Shown: positions 47,461 to 54,920 of the stretch, in pieces
Layout of the letters: every line of letters begins with the position of its first letter
How positions within the stretch are numbered: position 1 is the stretch's first letter
DNA from: Paludibacteraceae bacterium
Lineage (GTDB): Bacteria; Bacteroidota; Bacteroidia; Bacteroidales; Paludibacteraceae
Assembly (NCBI GenBank): GCA_018056165.1
Contig: JAGPGD010000005.1
Location: 1 to 64,000 of the forward strand
Direction of reading: 5' to 3'
DNA: 64,000 bases
Made by a program: the position numbers and the translations under genes
Notes under the pieces: generated by a model
Seen by the model: the letters and a program-made list of their open reading frames with translations, nothing else
What the model was told of the DNA's origin: nothing
Databases searched by the model: none

Positions 47461-47998
47461 CCTTCCATCAATAAGAAATTTCTTCTCCTGAAAGCCATTT
47501 GTGAGGTTTTATTGTCATTCCTACTTTTCTTATTCATCCTTTTTACATTTGACAACAACGGCTTTAACAACAATGTATATGGCAAGTGTATTTAATAATA
47601 GAAAATTGCCAGATTAATAGTCTATTATTATCTTTTATAAAAACTAAATAGTAAGAAACATTTCAAAAAAGCTAAATTTTGAAAAAACGTATACTATGGT
47701 TCACTCTCCCAACAATCATTTTTTGAACTCCCTTTCATCCAAATCAATTAAAACATATTTCTTCTAAAAATCATTTATTAGTAGATAATTACTTTCTTTT
47801 TTAAAATTTTATTATTCAAATGATAAAAATTTCTATCAAATGTTTGCAATATGAAATAAAAAGCCTAAATTTGCACTCGAAAAAAATTACCTCACATCTT
47901 ATGTGTGATTTGAACTTATTTTCATTAACTAAGGATATTATTATTTATTTAAATATTGAGCATAAACATAAATTACTAACTTCTAAAAAATAAACATT
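47461..47998. other. Spacer between tRNA-Arg and gdhA
   Basis: No gene is supported. The stretch is AT-rich and contains the gdhA promoter (47843-47873) and a leader of about 118 bases with a small hairpin (TCACA/TGTGA near 47893-47909). Minus-strand frames overlapping the tRNA are artefacts of tRNA antisense translation. Confidence 0.65.
47843..47873 (+). promoter_or_regulatory. Promoter of gdhA
   Basis: TTTG (47843-47846), 19 bases and TAAATTTG (47866-47873) match the consensus perfectly. The leader is about 118 bases long, unusually long for a single-gene unit. Confidence 0.75.
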
Positions 47999-49333
47999 AT
48001 GAATGTTGAAAAATTATTATCATCACTTGAAGCCAAACATCCAGGAGAAAAAGAATATTTACAAGCTGTTCATGAAATATTAACTAGTATTAATGAAATT
48101 TATTCCCAGCATCCTGAATTTGAAAAAGCAAAAATTGTTGAACGTTTGGTAGAACCAGACCGAATTATTACTTTCAAAGTTCCCTGGATAGATGACGAGG
48201 GAAATGCGCAGGTAAATATCGGTTATCGCGTGCAATTCAACAATGCTATTGGACCTTATAAAGGCGGTTTGCGGTTTCATCCTTCAGTAAACCTATCAAT
48301 TCTGAAATCGCTTGCTTTTGAGCAAATTTTTAAAAATGCTTTAACAACTTTACCAATGGGTGGAGCTAAAGGAGGTTCTGATTTTAATCCTAAAGGAAAA
48401 TCTGAAATGGAAATGATGCGATTCTGTCAATCTTTTATGACCGAACTTTGGCGTTATCTTGGACCTGAGATTGATGTGCCAGCAGGTGATATTGGTGTTG
48501 GAGGTCGTGAAATTGGTTATTTATATGGAATGTACAAAAAGTTAACTCGTGAAAATACGGGAGTTTTAACAGGCAAAAATTTAGAATTTGGTGGTTCTTA
48601 CGTTCGACCAGAAGCTACTGGTTTTGGTGCTTTATATTTTGTTCAGCAAATGCTCAAAACCAATGGCATGGATATTCAAGGAAAAACAATTGCTGTTTCA
48701 GGTTTTGGTAATGTAGCTTGGGGTGTTATCTTAAAAGCTTCGCAAATGGGAGCCAAAGTGGTAACTGTTTCTGGGCCAGATGGCTTTATTTATGATGAAA
48801 ATGGAATAACGGGAGAAAAAATTGATTATCTGCTGGAATTAAGAGCAAGTTGTAATGATATTGTATCACCTTATGCTGAGAAATTTGGCGTTCCATTTTT
48901 CCCGAATCGCAAACCATGGGAAGTTAAAGTGGATATTGCCATGCCTTGTGCTACACAAAATGAACTAAATGAAGATGATGCTCGAATGTTGATTAATAAT
49001 CATGTTAAATGCGTTGCAGAGGTTTCTAATATGGGATGTACGCCAGAAGCCATTAATTTATTTTTACAACATAAAATGCTGTTTGCTCCCGGGAAAGCGG
49101 TAAATGCAGGCGGTGTAGCCGTTTCAGGTCTAGAAATGACACAAAATGCTATCCACTTAAATTGGACAGCCGAAGAAGTAGATGCTCAATTACAACAAAT
49201 CATGAAAAAAATTCATGAACAATGCATAAAATATGGGCGTGAAAATGATGGTTACATCAATTATTTGAAAGGAGCTAATGTGGCTGGTTTTATGAAAGTT
49301 GCAAAAGCTATGCTTGCACAAGGAATAATATAA
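47999..49333 (+). CDS. gdhA: NADP-type glutamate dehydrogenase, 444 aa
   Basis: Reductive amination of 2-oxoglutarate to glutamate, the main ammonium assimilation enzyme in many Bacteroidetes. Marks are GYRVQFNNAIGPYKGGLRFHPSVN, the catalytic-lysine region LPMGGAKGGSDFNPKG, GDIGVGGREIGYLYGMY and the Rossmann loop VSGFGNVAWG. The size (about 445-450) is that of the hexameric small-subunit class, usually NADP-dependent in this group; cofactor choice is inferred. A perfect promoter and a long stem-loop after the stop make it a single-gene unit. Confidence 0.95.
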   Translation: MNVEKLLSSLEAKHPGEKEYLQAVHEILTSINEIYSQHPEFEKAKIVERLVEPDRIITFKVPWIDDEGNAQVNIGYRVQFNNAIGPYKGGLRFHPSVNLSILKSLAFEQIFKNALTTLPMGGAKGGSDFNPKGKSEMEMMRFCQSFMTELWRYLGPEIDVPAGDIGVGGREIGYLYGMYKKLTRENTGVLTGKNLEFGGSYVRPEATGFGALYFVQQMLKTNGMDIQGKTIAVSGFGNVAWGVILKASQMGAKVVTVSGPDGFIYDENGITGEKIDYLLELRASCNDIVSPYAEKFGVPFFPNRKPWEVKVDIAMPCATQNELNEDDARMLINNHVKCVAEVSNMGCTPEAINLFLQHKMLFAPGKAVNAGGVAVSGLEMTQNAIHLNWTAEEVDAQLQQIMKKIHEQCIKYGRENDGYINYLKGANVAGFMKVAKAMLAQGII

Positions 49334-49353
49334 TTTTTTAGTCTCCAATTTAT

Positions 49354-49398
49354 AATTTCTAATCAGTGTTTTTCAAATGAAAATACTGATTAGAAATT
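49354..49398. terminator. Long stem-loop between gdhA and the glycosyltransferase gene
   Basis: AATTTCTAATCAGT (49354-49367) and ACTGATTAGAAATT (49385-49398) pair over 14 bases, and A/T pairs extend the stem into the loop. It lies between convergent genes. There is no strong T-run on either strand, so it may work bidirectionally as a weak terminator or protect the 3' ends of the transcripts. Confidence 0.6.
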
Positions 49399-49448
49399 AA
49401 CAAAATACTACTAAAAATCGCTACTTTATACTTTCCGAAACTAAATTT

Positions 49449-50921
49449 TTATTTGTTAAGTTCCAGTTTATTTTTTTGCTTTCTTGCCTTTATTTCGATG
49501 GTTCTGATTTTATCCTTATAATGATTATAAAGATTTAATGTCGCAGGATCTAATTCTGCATCAGAATTATCTTTCCAACGACGACAAAGATAAAGTGAAC
49601 GATAAATTCTTCCTATCTGATAATCCCGGCTGAAAACAAGTCCTAAGGCATAATCTTCTCCGTAGTTAGAATTAGGAACTTTAATTTTTCTTAATAAGGG
49701 AGTATAAAAAGCTCGAGGCGCACCAAAACCATTTACTCTTAAAGCATTATTACGACCGTTTTCAGGAGTCCATTCCCTATGATCAATCAGTCCCGGCGGA
49801 AGAATATTCATATTAAAATCGGTTGTGGTGTAAGAGCCAACCACCATACCACAATTTTGCTCATAAAAAGCTTCCACAATAGTTTGTAGAGTATTTTCAT
49901 CCTGATAAACATCATCACTATCCAGTTGAACAGCAAATTTACCACACAAAGGATGATGAATTGCCAAATTCCAACAACCTCCTATCAATAAATCTTCTCT
50001 TTCAGGAATAATATGAATGATCCGTTCATTTTTCTTGGCATATTTGGCAATTATTTGACTTGTTCCATCTGTCGAATAATTATTTACAATAATAACATTA
50101 AATTCAAAAGTGGTTTTTTGTAACAAAGCAGAGCGAATAGCATCTTCAATGGTAGTCACCCTGTTTTTGACAGGAATAATTATGGAAGCCTCAACAGGAA
50201 ATTTTTCTTCGTTAAATGAAATTTTTTTAAATACAGGTTTTAGGTAAGCACCTATCTTTTTTAAATGATCAGTACATGCCTTCTCCATTTCAAGCTGTAT
50301 TTCTCTATTTTTAGGATCCACGTAATCAAATTGTTTTTCACCACTCTTACGAATATCTAACTCTACATCAGAGTATAAATATTCATCTATGTGTACCAAC
50401 TCAGCGCATTGAGAAACTTTTAACCTTAAATCATAGAAACCAGCATATTGATAATTTTCAGAAAATTCACTCACAGCTTTTTTTAAACATTCAGTGTTGT
50501 AAAACAAGACAGAACCAAAATTAAAATCATCTCGTACGCTACCTAATTGGTAATCTATCACTGGTAATTTAGAACGTGTTCCATTCGTAATTTGATAATA
50601 ATCAGCATAAACTAAACCTGCTTGCGTATCGTTCGCGATTTGATAAAAACGTTCCAATGCAAACTGCCCTAATTCCAGCATGGTATTTTTCAAAAAAATT
50701 AAAGAATAAGGTGCTTTCGCATGAACTGCAATTTTTTTTACCGTTTCAGTGCTCAACAAGGAAGTTATTGGGAGGTTTATACATCCTTTTATACCAGACG
50801 AGACAGAAGATTTTGTTAAAAGATAAATATTATTTACCAATTCTTCTGCTAACAAATTTTGAATGGTCTTTTTTATTTCTTTCGTTTCTTCATAAAAAAC
50901 AAAACAATCTATAGCTTTCAT
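49449..50921 (-). CDS. Two-part family 2 glycosyltransferase, 490 aa
   Basis: The C-terminal half (about residues 240-480) is a GT-A family 2 domain: ASIIIPVKNRVTTIEDAIRSALLQ, VIIVNNYSTDGTSQIIAKY and the DxD-type QLDSDDVYQDE. The N-terminal half looks like a second, degenerate GT2-like domain (AGLVYADYYQITNGTRS, FNFGSVLFYNTECLKKAV) without a clear DxD. No membrane segment is seen, so it is probably cytosolic. It lies 25 bases after the NagB-LmbE gene on the same strand, which suggests cotranscription and a link to amino-sugar metabolism. Donor and acceptor are unknown. Confidence 0.8.
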   Translation of the reverse strand: MKAIDCFVFYEETKEIKKTIQNLLAEELVNNIYLLTKSSVSSGIKGCINLPITSLLSTETVKKIAVHAKAPYSLIFLKNTMLELGQFALERFYQIANDTQAGLVYADYYQITNGTRSKLPVIDYQLGSVRDDFNFGSVLFYNTECLKKAVSEFSENYQYAGFYDLRLKVSQCAELVHIDEYLYSDVELDIRKSGEKQFDYVDPKNREIQLEMEKACTDHLKKIGAYLKPVFKKISFNEEKFPVEASIIIPVKNRVTTIEDAIRSALLQKTTFEFNVIIVNNYSTDGTSQIIAKYAKKNERIIHIIPEREDLLIGGCWNLAIHHPLCGKFAVQLDSDDVYQDENTLQTIVEAFYEQNCGMVVGSYTTTDFNMNILPPGLIDHREWTPENGRNNALRVNGFGAPRAFYTPLLRKIKVPNSNYGEDYALGLVFSRDYQIGRIYRSLYLCRRWKDNSDAELDPATLNLYNHYKDKIRTIEIKARKQKNKLELNK

Positions 50922-50946
50922 AATTATTTAAAATATTAGTATTTAT

Positions 50947-52926
50947 TTATGGTATATATTTAACAAAAGCTTCTATCGCCTCATAAGAAGCCAAGCCTAA
51001 TTTGGTATATAATTCAGCAGTAGCACGATTTCTATCCTCCGAACGCTGCCAAAAAAGCCGTTGATCATCACCTAAATAAGGAGCATTCTCCATTTGTGAT
51101 TGATGACGTAAAATAGCATTGCGTTTGTTTCTCAATTCTTCAGGACTTAAAGGAACAGCCATTTCTATATGGTCAATTTCCCATTCTTTCCAGGCACCTC
51201 GATACAACCAAATCCAGCAATCCTTCATCCATTCTTCTTCTTTCAGTTCATCAATAGCTGCTAAAACAGCATCAAGGCAAATTTTATGTGTGCCATGAGG
51301 ATCAGCTAAGTCGGCAGCCGCATAAATTTGATGCGGACGAACTTCTTGTAAAAGTTGTTTAATAATATTTACATCTATTTCAGTTAAATCGTTTTTTTTG
51401 ATGGTGCCTGTTTCATAAAAGGGCAAATTAAGAAAATGAATGTTCTTTAAAGGGAGTCCCAAATATCTACAAGCAGCTTTTGCTTCACCTCTTCGAATCA
51501 ATGCTTTTAATTCGAGAATATCCCTTGTGTCATTATCCCCTTCTTTTTTTTCATTCAATAGGAAATTACATAATTCGTTATATTTTTTTTCAAGAACTTT
51601 ATTTCCCGAATCAAATAAATCTTTAAATCCTTTTGTAAAAGAAAGAAAACGAATCACTTCTTCATCTGTTACGGCAATGTTTCCTGAAGTTTCGTATGCC
51701 ACATGAATTTCATGATTTTGATCAATCAGGCGTTTAAAAGTCCCTCCCATTGAAATAACATCGTCGTCAGGATGGGGACTAAAAATAATGACACGTTTTG
51801 GATAAGGGAAAGCTCTTTCAGGACGATAGGTATCGTCAGCATTAGGTTTCCCGCCAGGCCATCCGGTAATAGTATGCTGCAAGTCGTTAAAAATACGAAT
51901 ATTAACATTATAAGCTGAGCCATAAATAGCCAGCAATTCACTTAACCCATTGTCATTATAATCTTTATTGGTAAGTTTTAATATAGGTTTGTTAATTCTT
52001 AGACATAACCACACAATTGCCCGACGAATCAATTTGCTATCCCATTCACAGGAAGTCACCAACCACGGCATGCTAATTCGCGTAAGTTCACTGGCAGCAT
52101 AAAGATCAATAATAATTTTTACATTGGAATGGAGTTGCAAAAATGAAGCAGGAACCATATCAGACATAACTCCTTCTACAGCATTTTTAATCACAGTTGA
52201 TTTGTGCTCACCCCAAGCTACTACTATAATTCTTTTTGCTTTCAAAATTGTACCCACCCCCATTGTAATGGCTGAAATAGGAACCAAATCGATGCTTCCA
52301 AAATAATCTACCGCATCTTTTCTTGAAACATTATCCAACAAGATAAGGCGAGTTTGTGAATTCACTTGTGAACCAGGCTCATTAAAACCAATATTCCCTG
52401 TTTGACCAATACCTAAAAGTTGAAGATCAATTCCTCCATAAGAAGCTATTTTCTGTTCATAAGCAGCACAAGCCTCGATAATTTCAGATTTATCCATTGT
52501 TCCATCAGGATAAAAAATATTTTCATCAGGTATATCAATATGTTCAAACAACATTTTTTTTAACTGAGCATAAGCACCTTGAGAATTACTCGTTAATGGA
52601 TAATATTCATACAACAAAAAAACAATAACATTATGAAAGCTAAGATTTTCTTTTTTATGTAAACGAATCAATTCAGCATAAATGCCCAACATAGATCTTC
52701 CACTCGTTAATCCTAAGACACAGTTTTCATTGATTGACTGTTTTTTACGAATAAGCTCTGCAATCTCTTCGGCTACTTTTTTTGAACCAAGTTGTTCATT
52801 ATCAAAAATTTCAGTTGGTATTTTTTCAAAACGCGTCACACGCGACAAATCAAATACATCATCAGGTTGATAGTATCTTTTTGGAATACGAATCATTGAA
52901 ATTTTTGAACTTAAATTTGTTTTCAT
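50947..52926 (-). CDS. nagB: Glucosamine-6-phosphate deaminase (NagB) fused to LmbE/PIG-L-like deacetylase domain, 659 aa
   Basis: Residues about 25-290 are NagB, which converts GlcN-6-P to fructose-6-P and ammonia; marks are CVLGLTSGRSMLGIYAEL and LGIGQTGNIGFNEPGS (near residue 177). Residues about 375-640 are an LmbE/PIG-L zinc-deacetylase fold beginning IIFSPHPDDDVISMGG (near 385). PIG-L enzymes deacetylate GlcNAc derivatives, so the protein might both deacetylate and deaminate; this is untested here. The ATG at 52926 (MKTNLSSKI) is chosen because the longer frame begins upstream of the promoter (52962-52992). It is divergent from the MurK/NagK-type kinase gene, with an operator-like site between them. 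Confidence 0.9.
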   Translation of the reverse strand: MKTNLSSKISMIRIPKRYYQPDDVFDLSRVTRFEKIPTEIFDNEQLGSKKVAEEIAELIRKKQSINENCVLGLTSGRSMLGIYAELIRLHKKENLSFHNVIVFLLYEYYPLTSNSQGAYAQLKKMLFEHIDIPDENIFYPDGTMDKSEIIEACAAYEQKIASYGGIDLQLLGIGQTGNIGFNEPGSQVNSQTRLILLDNVSRKDAVDYFGSIDLVPISAITMGVGTILKAKRIIVVAWGEHKSTVIKNAVEGVMSDMVPASFLQLHSNVKIIIDLYAASELTRISMPWLVTSCEWDSKLIRRAIVWLCLRINKPILKLTNKDYNDNGLSELLAIYGSAYNVNIRIFNDLQHTITGWPGGKPNADDTYRPERAFPYPKRVIIFSPHPDDDVISMGGTFKRLIDQNHEIHVAYETSGNIAVTDEEVIRFLSFTKGFKDLFDSGNKVLEKKYNELCNFLLNEKKEGDNDTRDILELKALIRRGEAKAACRYLGLPLKNIHFLNLPFYETGTIKKNDLTEIDVNIIKQLLQEVRPHQIYAAADLADPHGTHKICLDAVLAAIDELKEEEWMKDCWIWLYRGAWKEWEIDHIEMAVPLSPEELRNKRNAILRHQSQMENAPYLGDDQRLFWQRSEDRNRATAELYTKLGLASYEAIEAFVKYIP

Positions 52927-52961
52927 GTTTTTAAAAATTACAAATTCTTTGAATTTGATTT

Positions 52962-52992
52962 CAAAATTACAATAATTTTCTTTCTTAACAAA
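52962..52992 (-). promoter_or_regulatory. Promoter of nagB
   Basis: On the minus strand, TTTG (52989-52992), 19 bases and TAATTTTG (52962-52969) match the consensus perfectly. The operator-like site at 53000-53013 lies 7 bases upstream of the -33. Confidence 0.7.
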
Positions 52993-52999
52993 TTTTTTT

Positions 53000-53013
53000 T
53001 GCAATCGTTTGCG
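53000..53013. promoter_or_regulatory. LacI-family operator-like site between nagB and the sugar-kinase gene
   Basis: TGCAATCGTTTGCG differs from the perfect palindrome TGCAAACGTTTGCA (23662-23675) at two positions. It lies between two divergent promoters, next to the nagB -33. A half-like TGCAATCG repeats at 53090-53097 in the kinase leader. Confidence 0.55.
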
Positions 53014-53042
53014 TTAAAAATGTAATTTTTTGTTATTTTTTC

Positions 53043-53073
53043 TTTGAAAGCTAATTTCTTTTCCTTTACTTTG
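53043..53073 (+). promoter_or_regulatory. Promoter of the kinase-murQ-susC unit
   Basis: TTTG (53043-53046), 19 bases and TTACTTTG (53066-53073) fit the consensus with one mismatch. The leader to ATG 53105 is about 25 bases. Confidence 0.6.
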
Positions 53074-53104
53074 TAGCAAAATTAATTTTTGCAATCGATA
53101 AAAT

Positions 53105-53947
53105 ATGAAATTAATTGCTGATAGTGGTTCTACAAAAACACATTGGTGTATTATTGAAGATAAAAAGATATTGAAAGAAATTTTCACAAAGGGAATCAAT
53201 CCTTTTTATCAATCGAAAGAAGAAATTGAAAATGAATTAAGATTTAATTTAATTCCTTCGCTTGCAGAATTTGTTATTGACGAAGTACATTTTTATGGAG
53301 CAGGTTGTGCTTTTCAAGAACAGAAAAAATTAATTTCTCAAATTATTCAACTCTTTTATCCCAACGCCTATATTGAGATACAAAGTGATTTATTAGGAGC
53401 TGCACGTTCATTATTTGCTAATGAAAAAGGAATAGCTTGCATACTTGGCACAGGGTCAAATTCATGCTTGTATGATGGGAAAAAAATTGTAATGAATGTG
53501 CCTTCCCTGGGATTCATTTTAGGAGACGAAGGAAGTGGTGCTGTTTTAGGAAAAAAGCTTGTAGCAGATGTCTTGAAAAATCAACTTTCACAAGAATTAA
53601 GTACCAATTTTTTGAATCAATATCATTTGAATATTGAAATCATCCTCGAAAACGTCTATAAAAAACCTTTCCCAAATAGATATTTGGCTCAATTTACTCC
53701 TTTTTTGAAAGAAAATATTCAGCATCCGCTTATATATAATATTGTATATACAGCATTTAATGATTTTTTTATCCGAAATATTTCTCAATATCTTTCAAAA
53801 GAAAATGTGTCAGTTGCTTTTGTTGGCTCAATTGCTTTTCATTTTTCAGAAATTTTAAAAAAAGTAGCTTCGGAAAAACAAATTGTTATATCTATGATTA
53901 GACAACACCCGATGGAGGGATTAATCACTTACCATTCAGAAAATTAA
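53105..53947 (+). CDS. BadF/BadG-family amino-sugar kinase (MurK/NagK type), 280 aa
   Basis: An ASKHA-fold kinase: phosphate-1 loop LIADSGSTKTHWCI, phosphate-2 loop GIACILGTGSNSCLYDG and adenosine loop VAFVGSIAFHF. Relatives are GlcNAc kinase NagK and MurK, which phosphorylates both MurNAc and GlcNAc at C6 in Tannerella and Clostridium. It is 20 bases upstream of murQ, which needs MurNAc-6-P as substrate. As no PTS MurNAc transporter is present, a cytosolic MurNAc kinase is required, so MurK is favoured by context. Sequence alone cannot separate the two specificities. Confidence 0.82.
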   Translation: MKLIADSGSTKTHWCIIEDKKILKEIFTKGINPFYQSKEEIENELRFNLIPSLAEFVIDEVHFYGAGCAFQEQKKLISQIIQLFYPNAYIEIQSDLLGAARSLFANEKGIACILGTGSNSCLYDGKKIVMNVPSLGFILGDEGSGAVLGKKLVADVLKNQLSQELSTNFLNQYHLNIEIILENVYKKPFPNRYLAQFTPFLKENIQHPLIYNIVYTAFNDFFIRNISQYLSKENVSVAFVGSIAFHFSEILKKVASEKQIVISMIRQHPMEGLITYHSEN

Positions 53948-53967
53948 TTTTTTAATAAAATTCATAT

Positions 53968-54792
53968 ATGACATTTCAAAAAATCACAGAACAAAATTCT
54001 TTACATGATGACTTGGATAAAAAATCAACAAGACAACTTCTGATCGAAATGAATGAAGAAGATAAGAAAGTACCATTTGCAGTTGAGAAAGTAATTCCAG
54101 AAATAGAACAGTTAATAGAAGAAATCGTAAAAAGAATGAAAATAGGTGGAAGACTTTTCTATATTGGAGCTGGAACAAGTGGACGTTTAGGAGTGTTGGA
54201 CGCTTCTGAAATTCCTCCTACTTTCGGTATGCCTCCTAATTTAGTGGTCGGCATTATTGCCGGCGGCGACATTGCATTAAGGAACGCCGTAGAAAAAGCT
54301 GAAGATGATTTTGAACAAGGTTGGGAAGATTTAAAAAAACATAATATAAACCAAAAGGATACAGTTGTTGGCTTAACAGCTTCTGGAACAGCTCCTTATG
54401 TAATTGGAGCTTTAAAACATGCTCGGGAAAATGGCATTTTTACTGCTTCTATTTCTTGCAATCCAGATTCTCCTGTTTCAAAAGAAGCAAATATTAAAAT
54501 TGAAGTTATAGTGGGACCTGAGTTCGTAACTGGAAGTACACGACTGAAAGCAGGGACAGCTCAAAAACTTATATTAAACATGATTTCTACTATTACCATG
54601 ATAAAATTAGGTAGAGTGAAAGGAAACAAAATGATTCATATGCAACTAACTAATTCAAAATTAGTAGATAGAGGAACTCGTATGTTAGTAGAAGCATTAA
54701 ATATCGATTATGAACAAGCCAGAAACATTCTTTTAATACATGGTTCGGTAAAAAAAGCCATTGATGCTTTTAAAATGAAAAATAAGACATAA
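53968..54792 (+). CDS. murQ: N-acetylmuramic acid 6-phosphate etherase (MurQ), 274 aa
   Basis: Cleaves the lactyl ether of MurNAc-6-P to give GlcNAc-6-P and D-lactate in the cytosol. The SIS-fold signature GAGTSGRLGVLDASEIPPTFG is diagnostic, with GLTASGTAPYVIGAL and ITGSTRLKAGTAQKLILN-type sequence (here VTGSTRLKAGTAQK) further on. Length is normal (about 270-300). It is cotranscribed with the upstream kinase. The released D-lactate would suit the FAD/Fe-S dehydrogenase encoded behind namZ at 19.5-22.4 kb. Confidence 0.95.
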   Translation: MTFQKITEQNSLHDDLDKKSTRQLLIEMNEEDKKVPFAVEKVIPEIEQLIEEIVKRMKIGGRLFYIGAGTSGRLGVLDASEIPPTFGMPPNLVVGIIAGGDIALRNAVEKAEDDFEQGWEDLKKHNINQKDTVVGLTASGTAPYVIGALKHARENGIFTASISCNPDSPVSKEANIKIEVIVGPEFVTGSTRLKAGTAQKLILNMISTITMIKLGRVKGNKMIHMQLTNSKLVDRGTRMLVEALNIDYEQARNILLIHGSVKKAIDAFKMKNKT

Positions 54793-54813
54793 AATAAAAA
54801 ATGTTAAATATTT

Positions 54814-54827
54814 TGCAAACGTTTGTA
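54814..54827. promoter_or_regulatory. LacI-family operator-like site over the susC promoter
   Basis: TGCAAACGTTTGTA matches the palindrome at 23662-23675 in 13 of 14 positions. It overlaps the -33 TTTG (54822-54825) of the susC promoter, so a bound protein would block RNA polymerase. Confidence 0.6.
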
Positions 54828-54852
54828 ATCTATTATTTTTTTTATTTATTTG
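54822..54852 (+). promoter_or_regulatory. Promoter of susC
   Basis: TTTG (54822-54825), 19 bases and TTTATTTG (54845-54852) fit the consensus with one mismatch. The leader to ATG 54921 is about 60 bases. It gives susC a separate start, 29 bases after the murQ stop. Confidence 0.6.
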
Positions 54853-54920
54853 CACAAAAATTATCACTATAAATAAGTTTTAAAAAAACAGATAATATTA
54901 ACAAATAAATTTAATTACTT

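Noticed and set aside
47370..47585. Minus-strand frames over the tRNA reading like GGIRTHDPQLRRLLLYPTEL
   Set aside because: This is the well-known false protein made by translating the antisense of a tRNA gene. The tRNA-Arg fold is clear, so no CDS is called.
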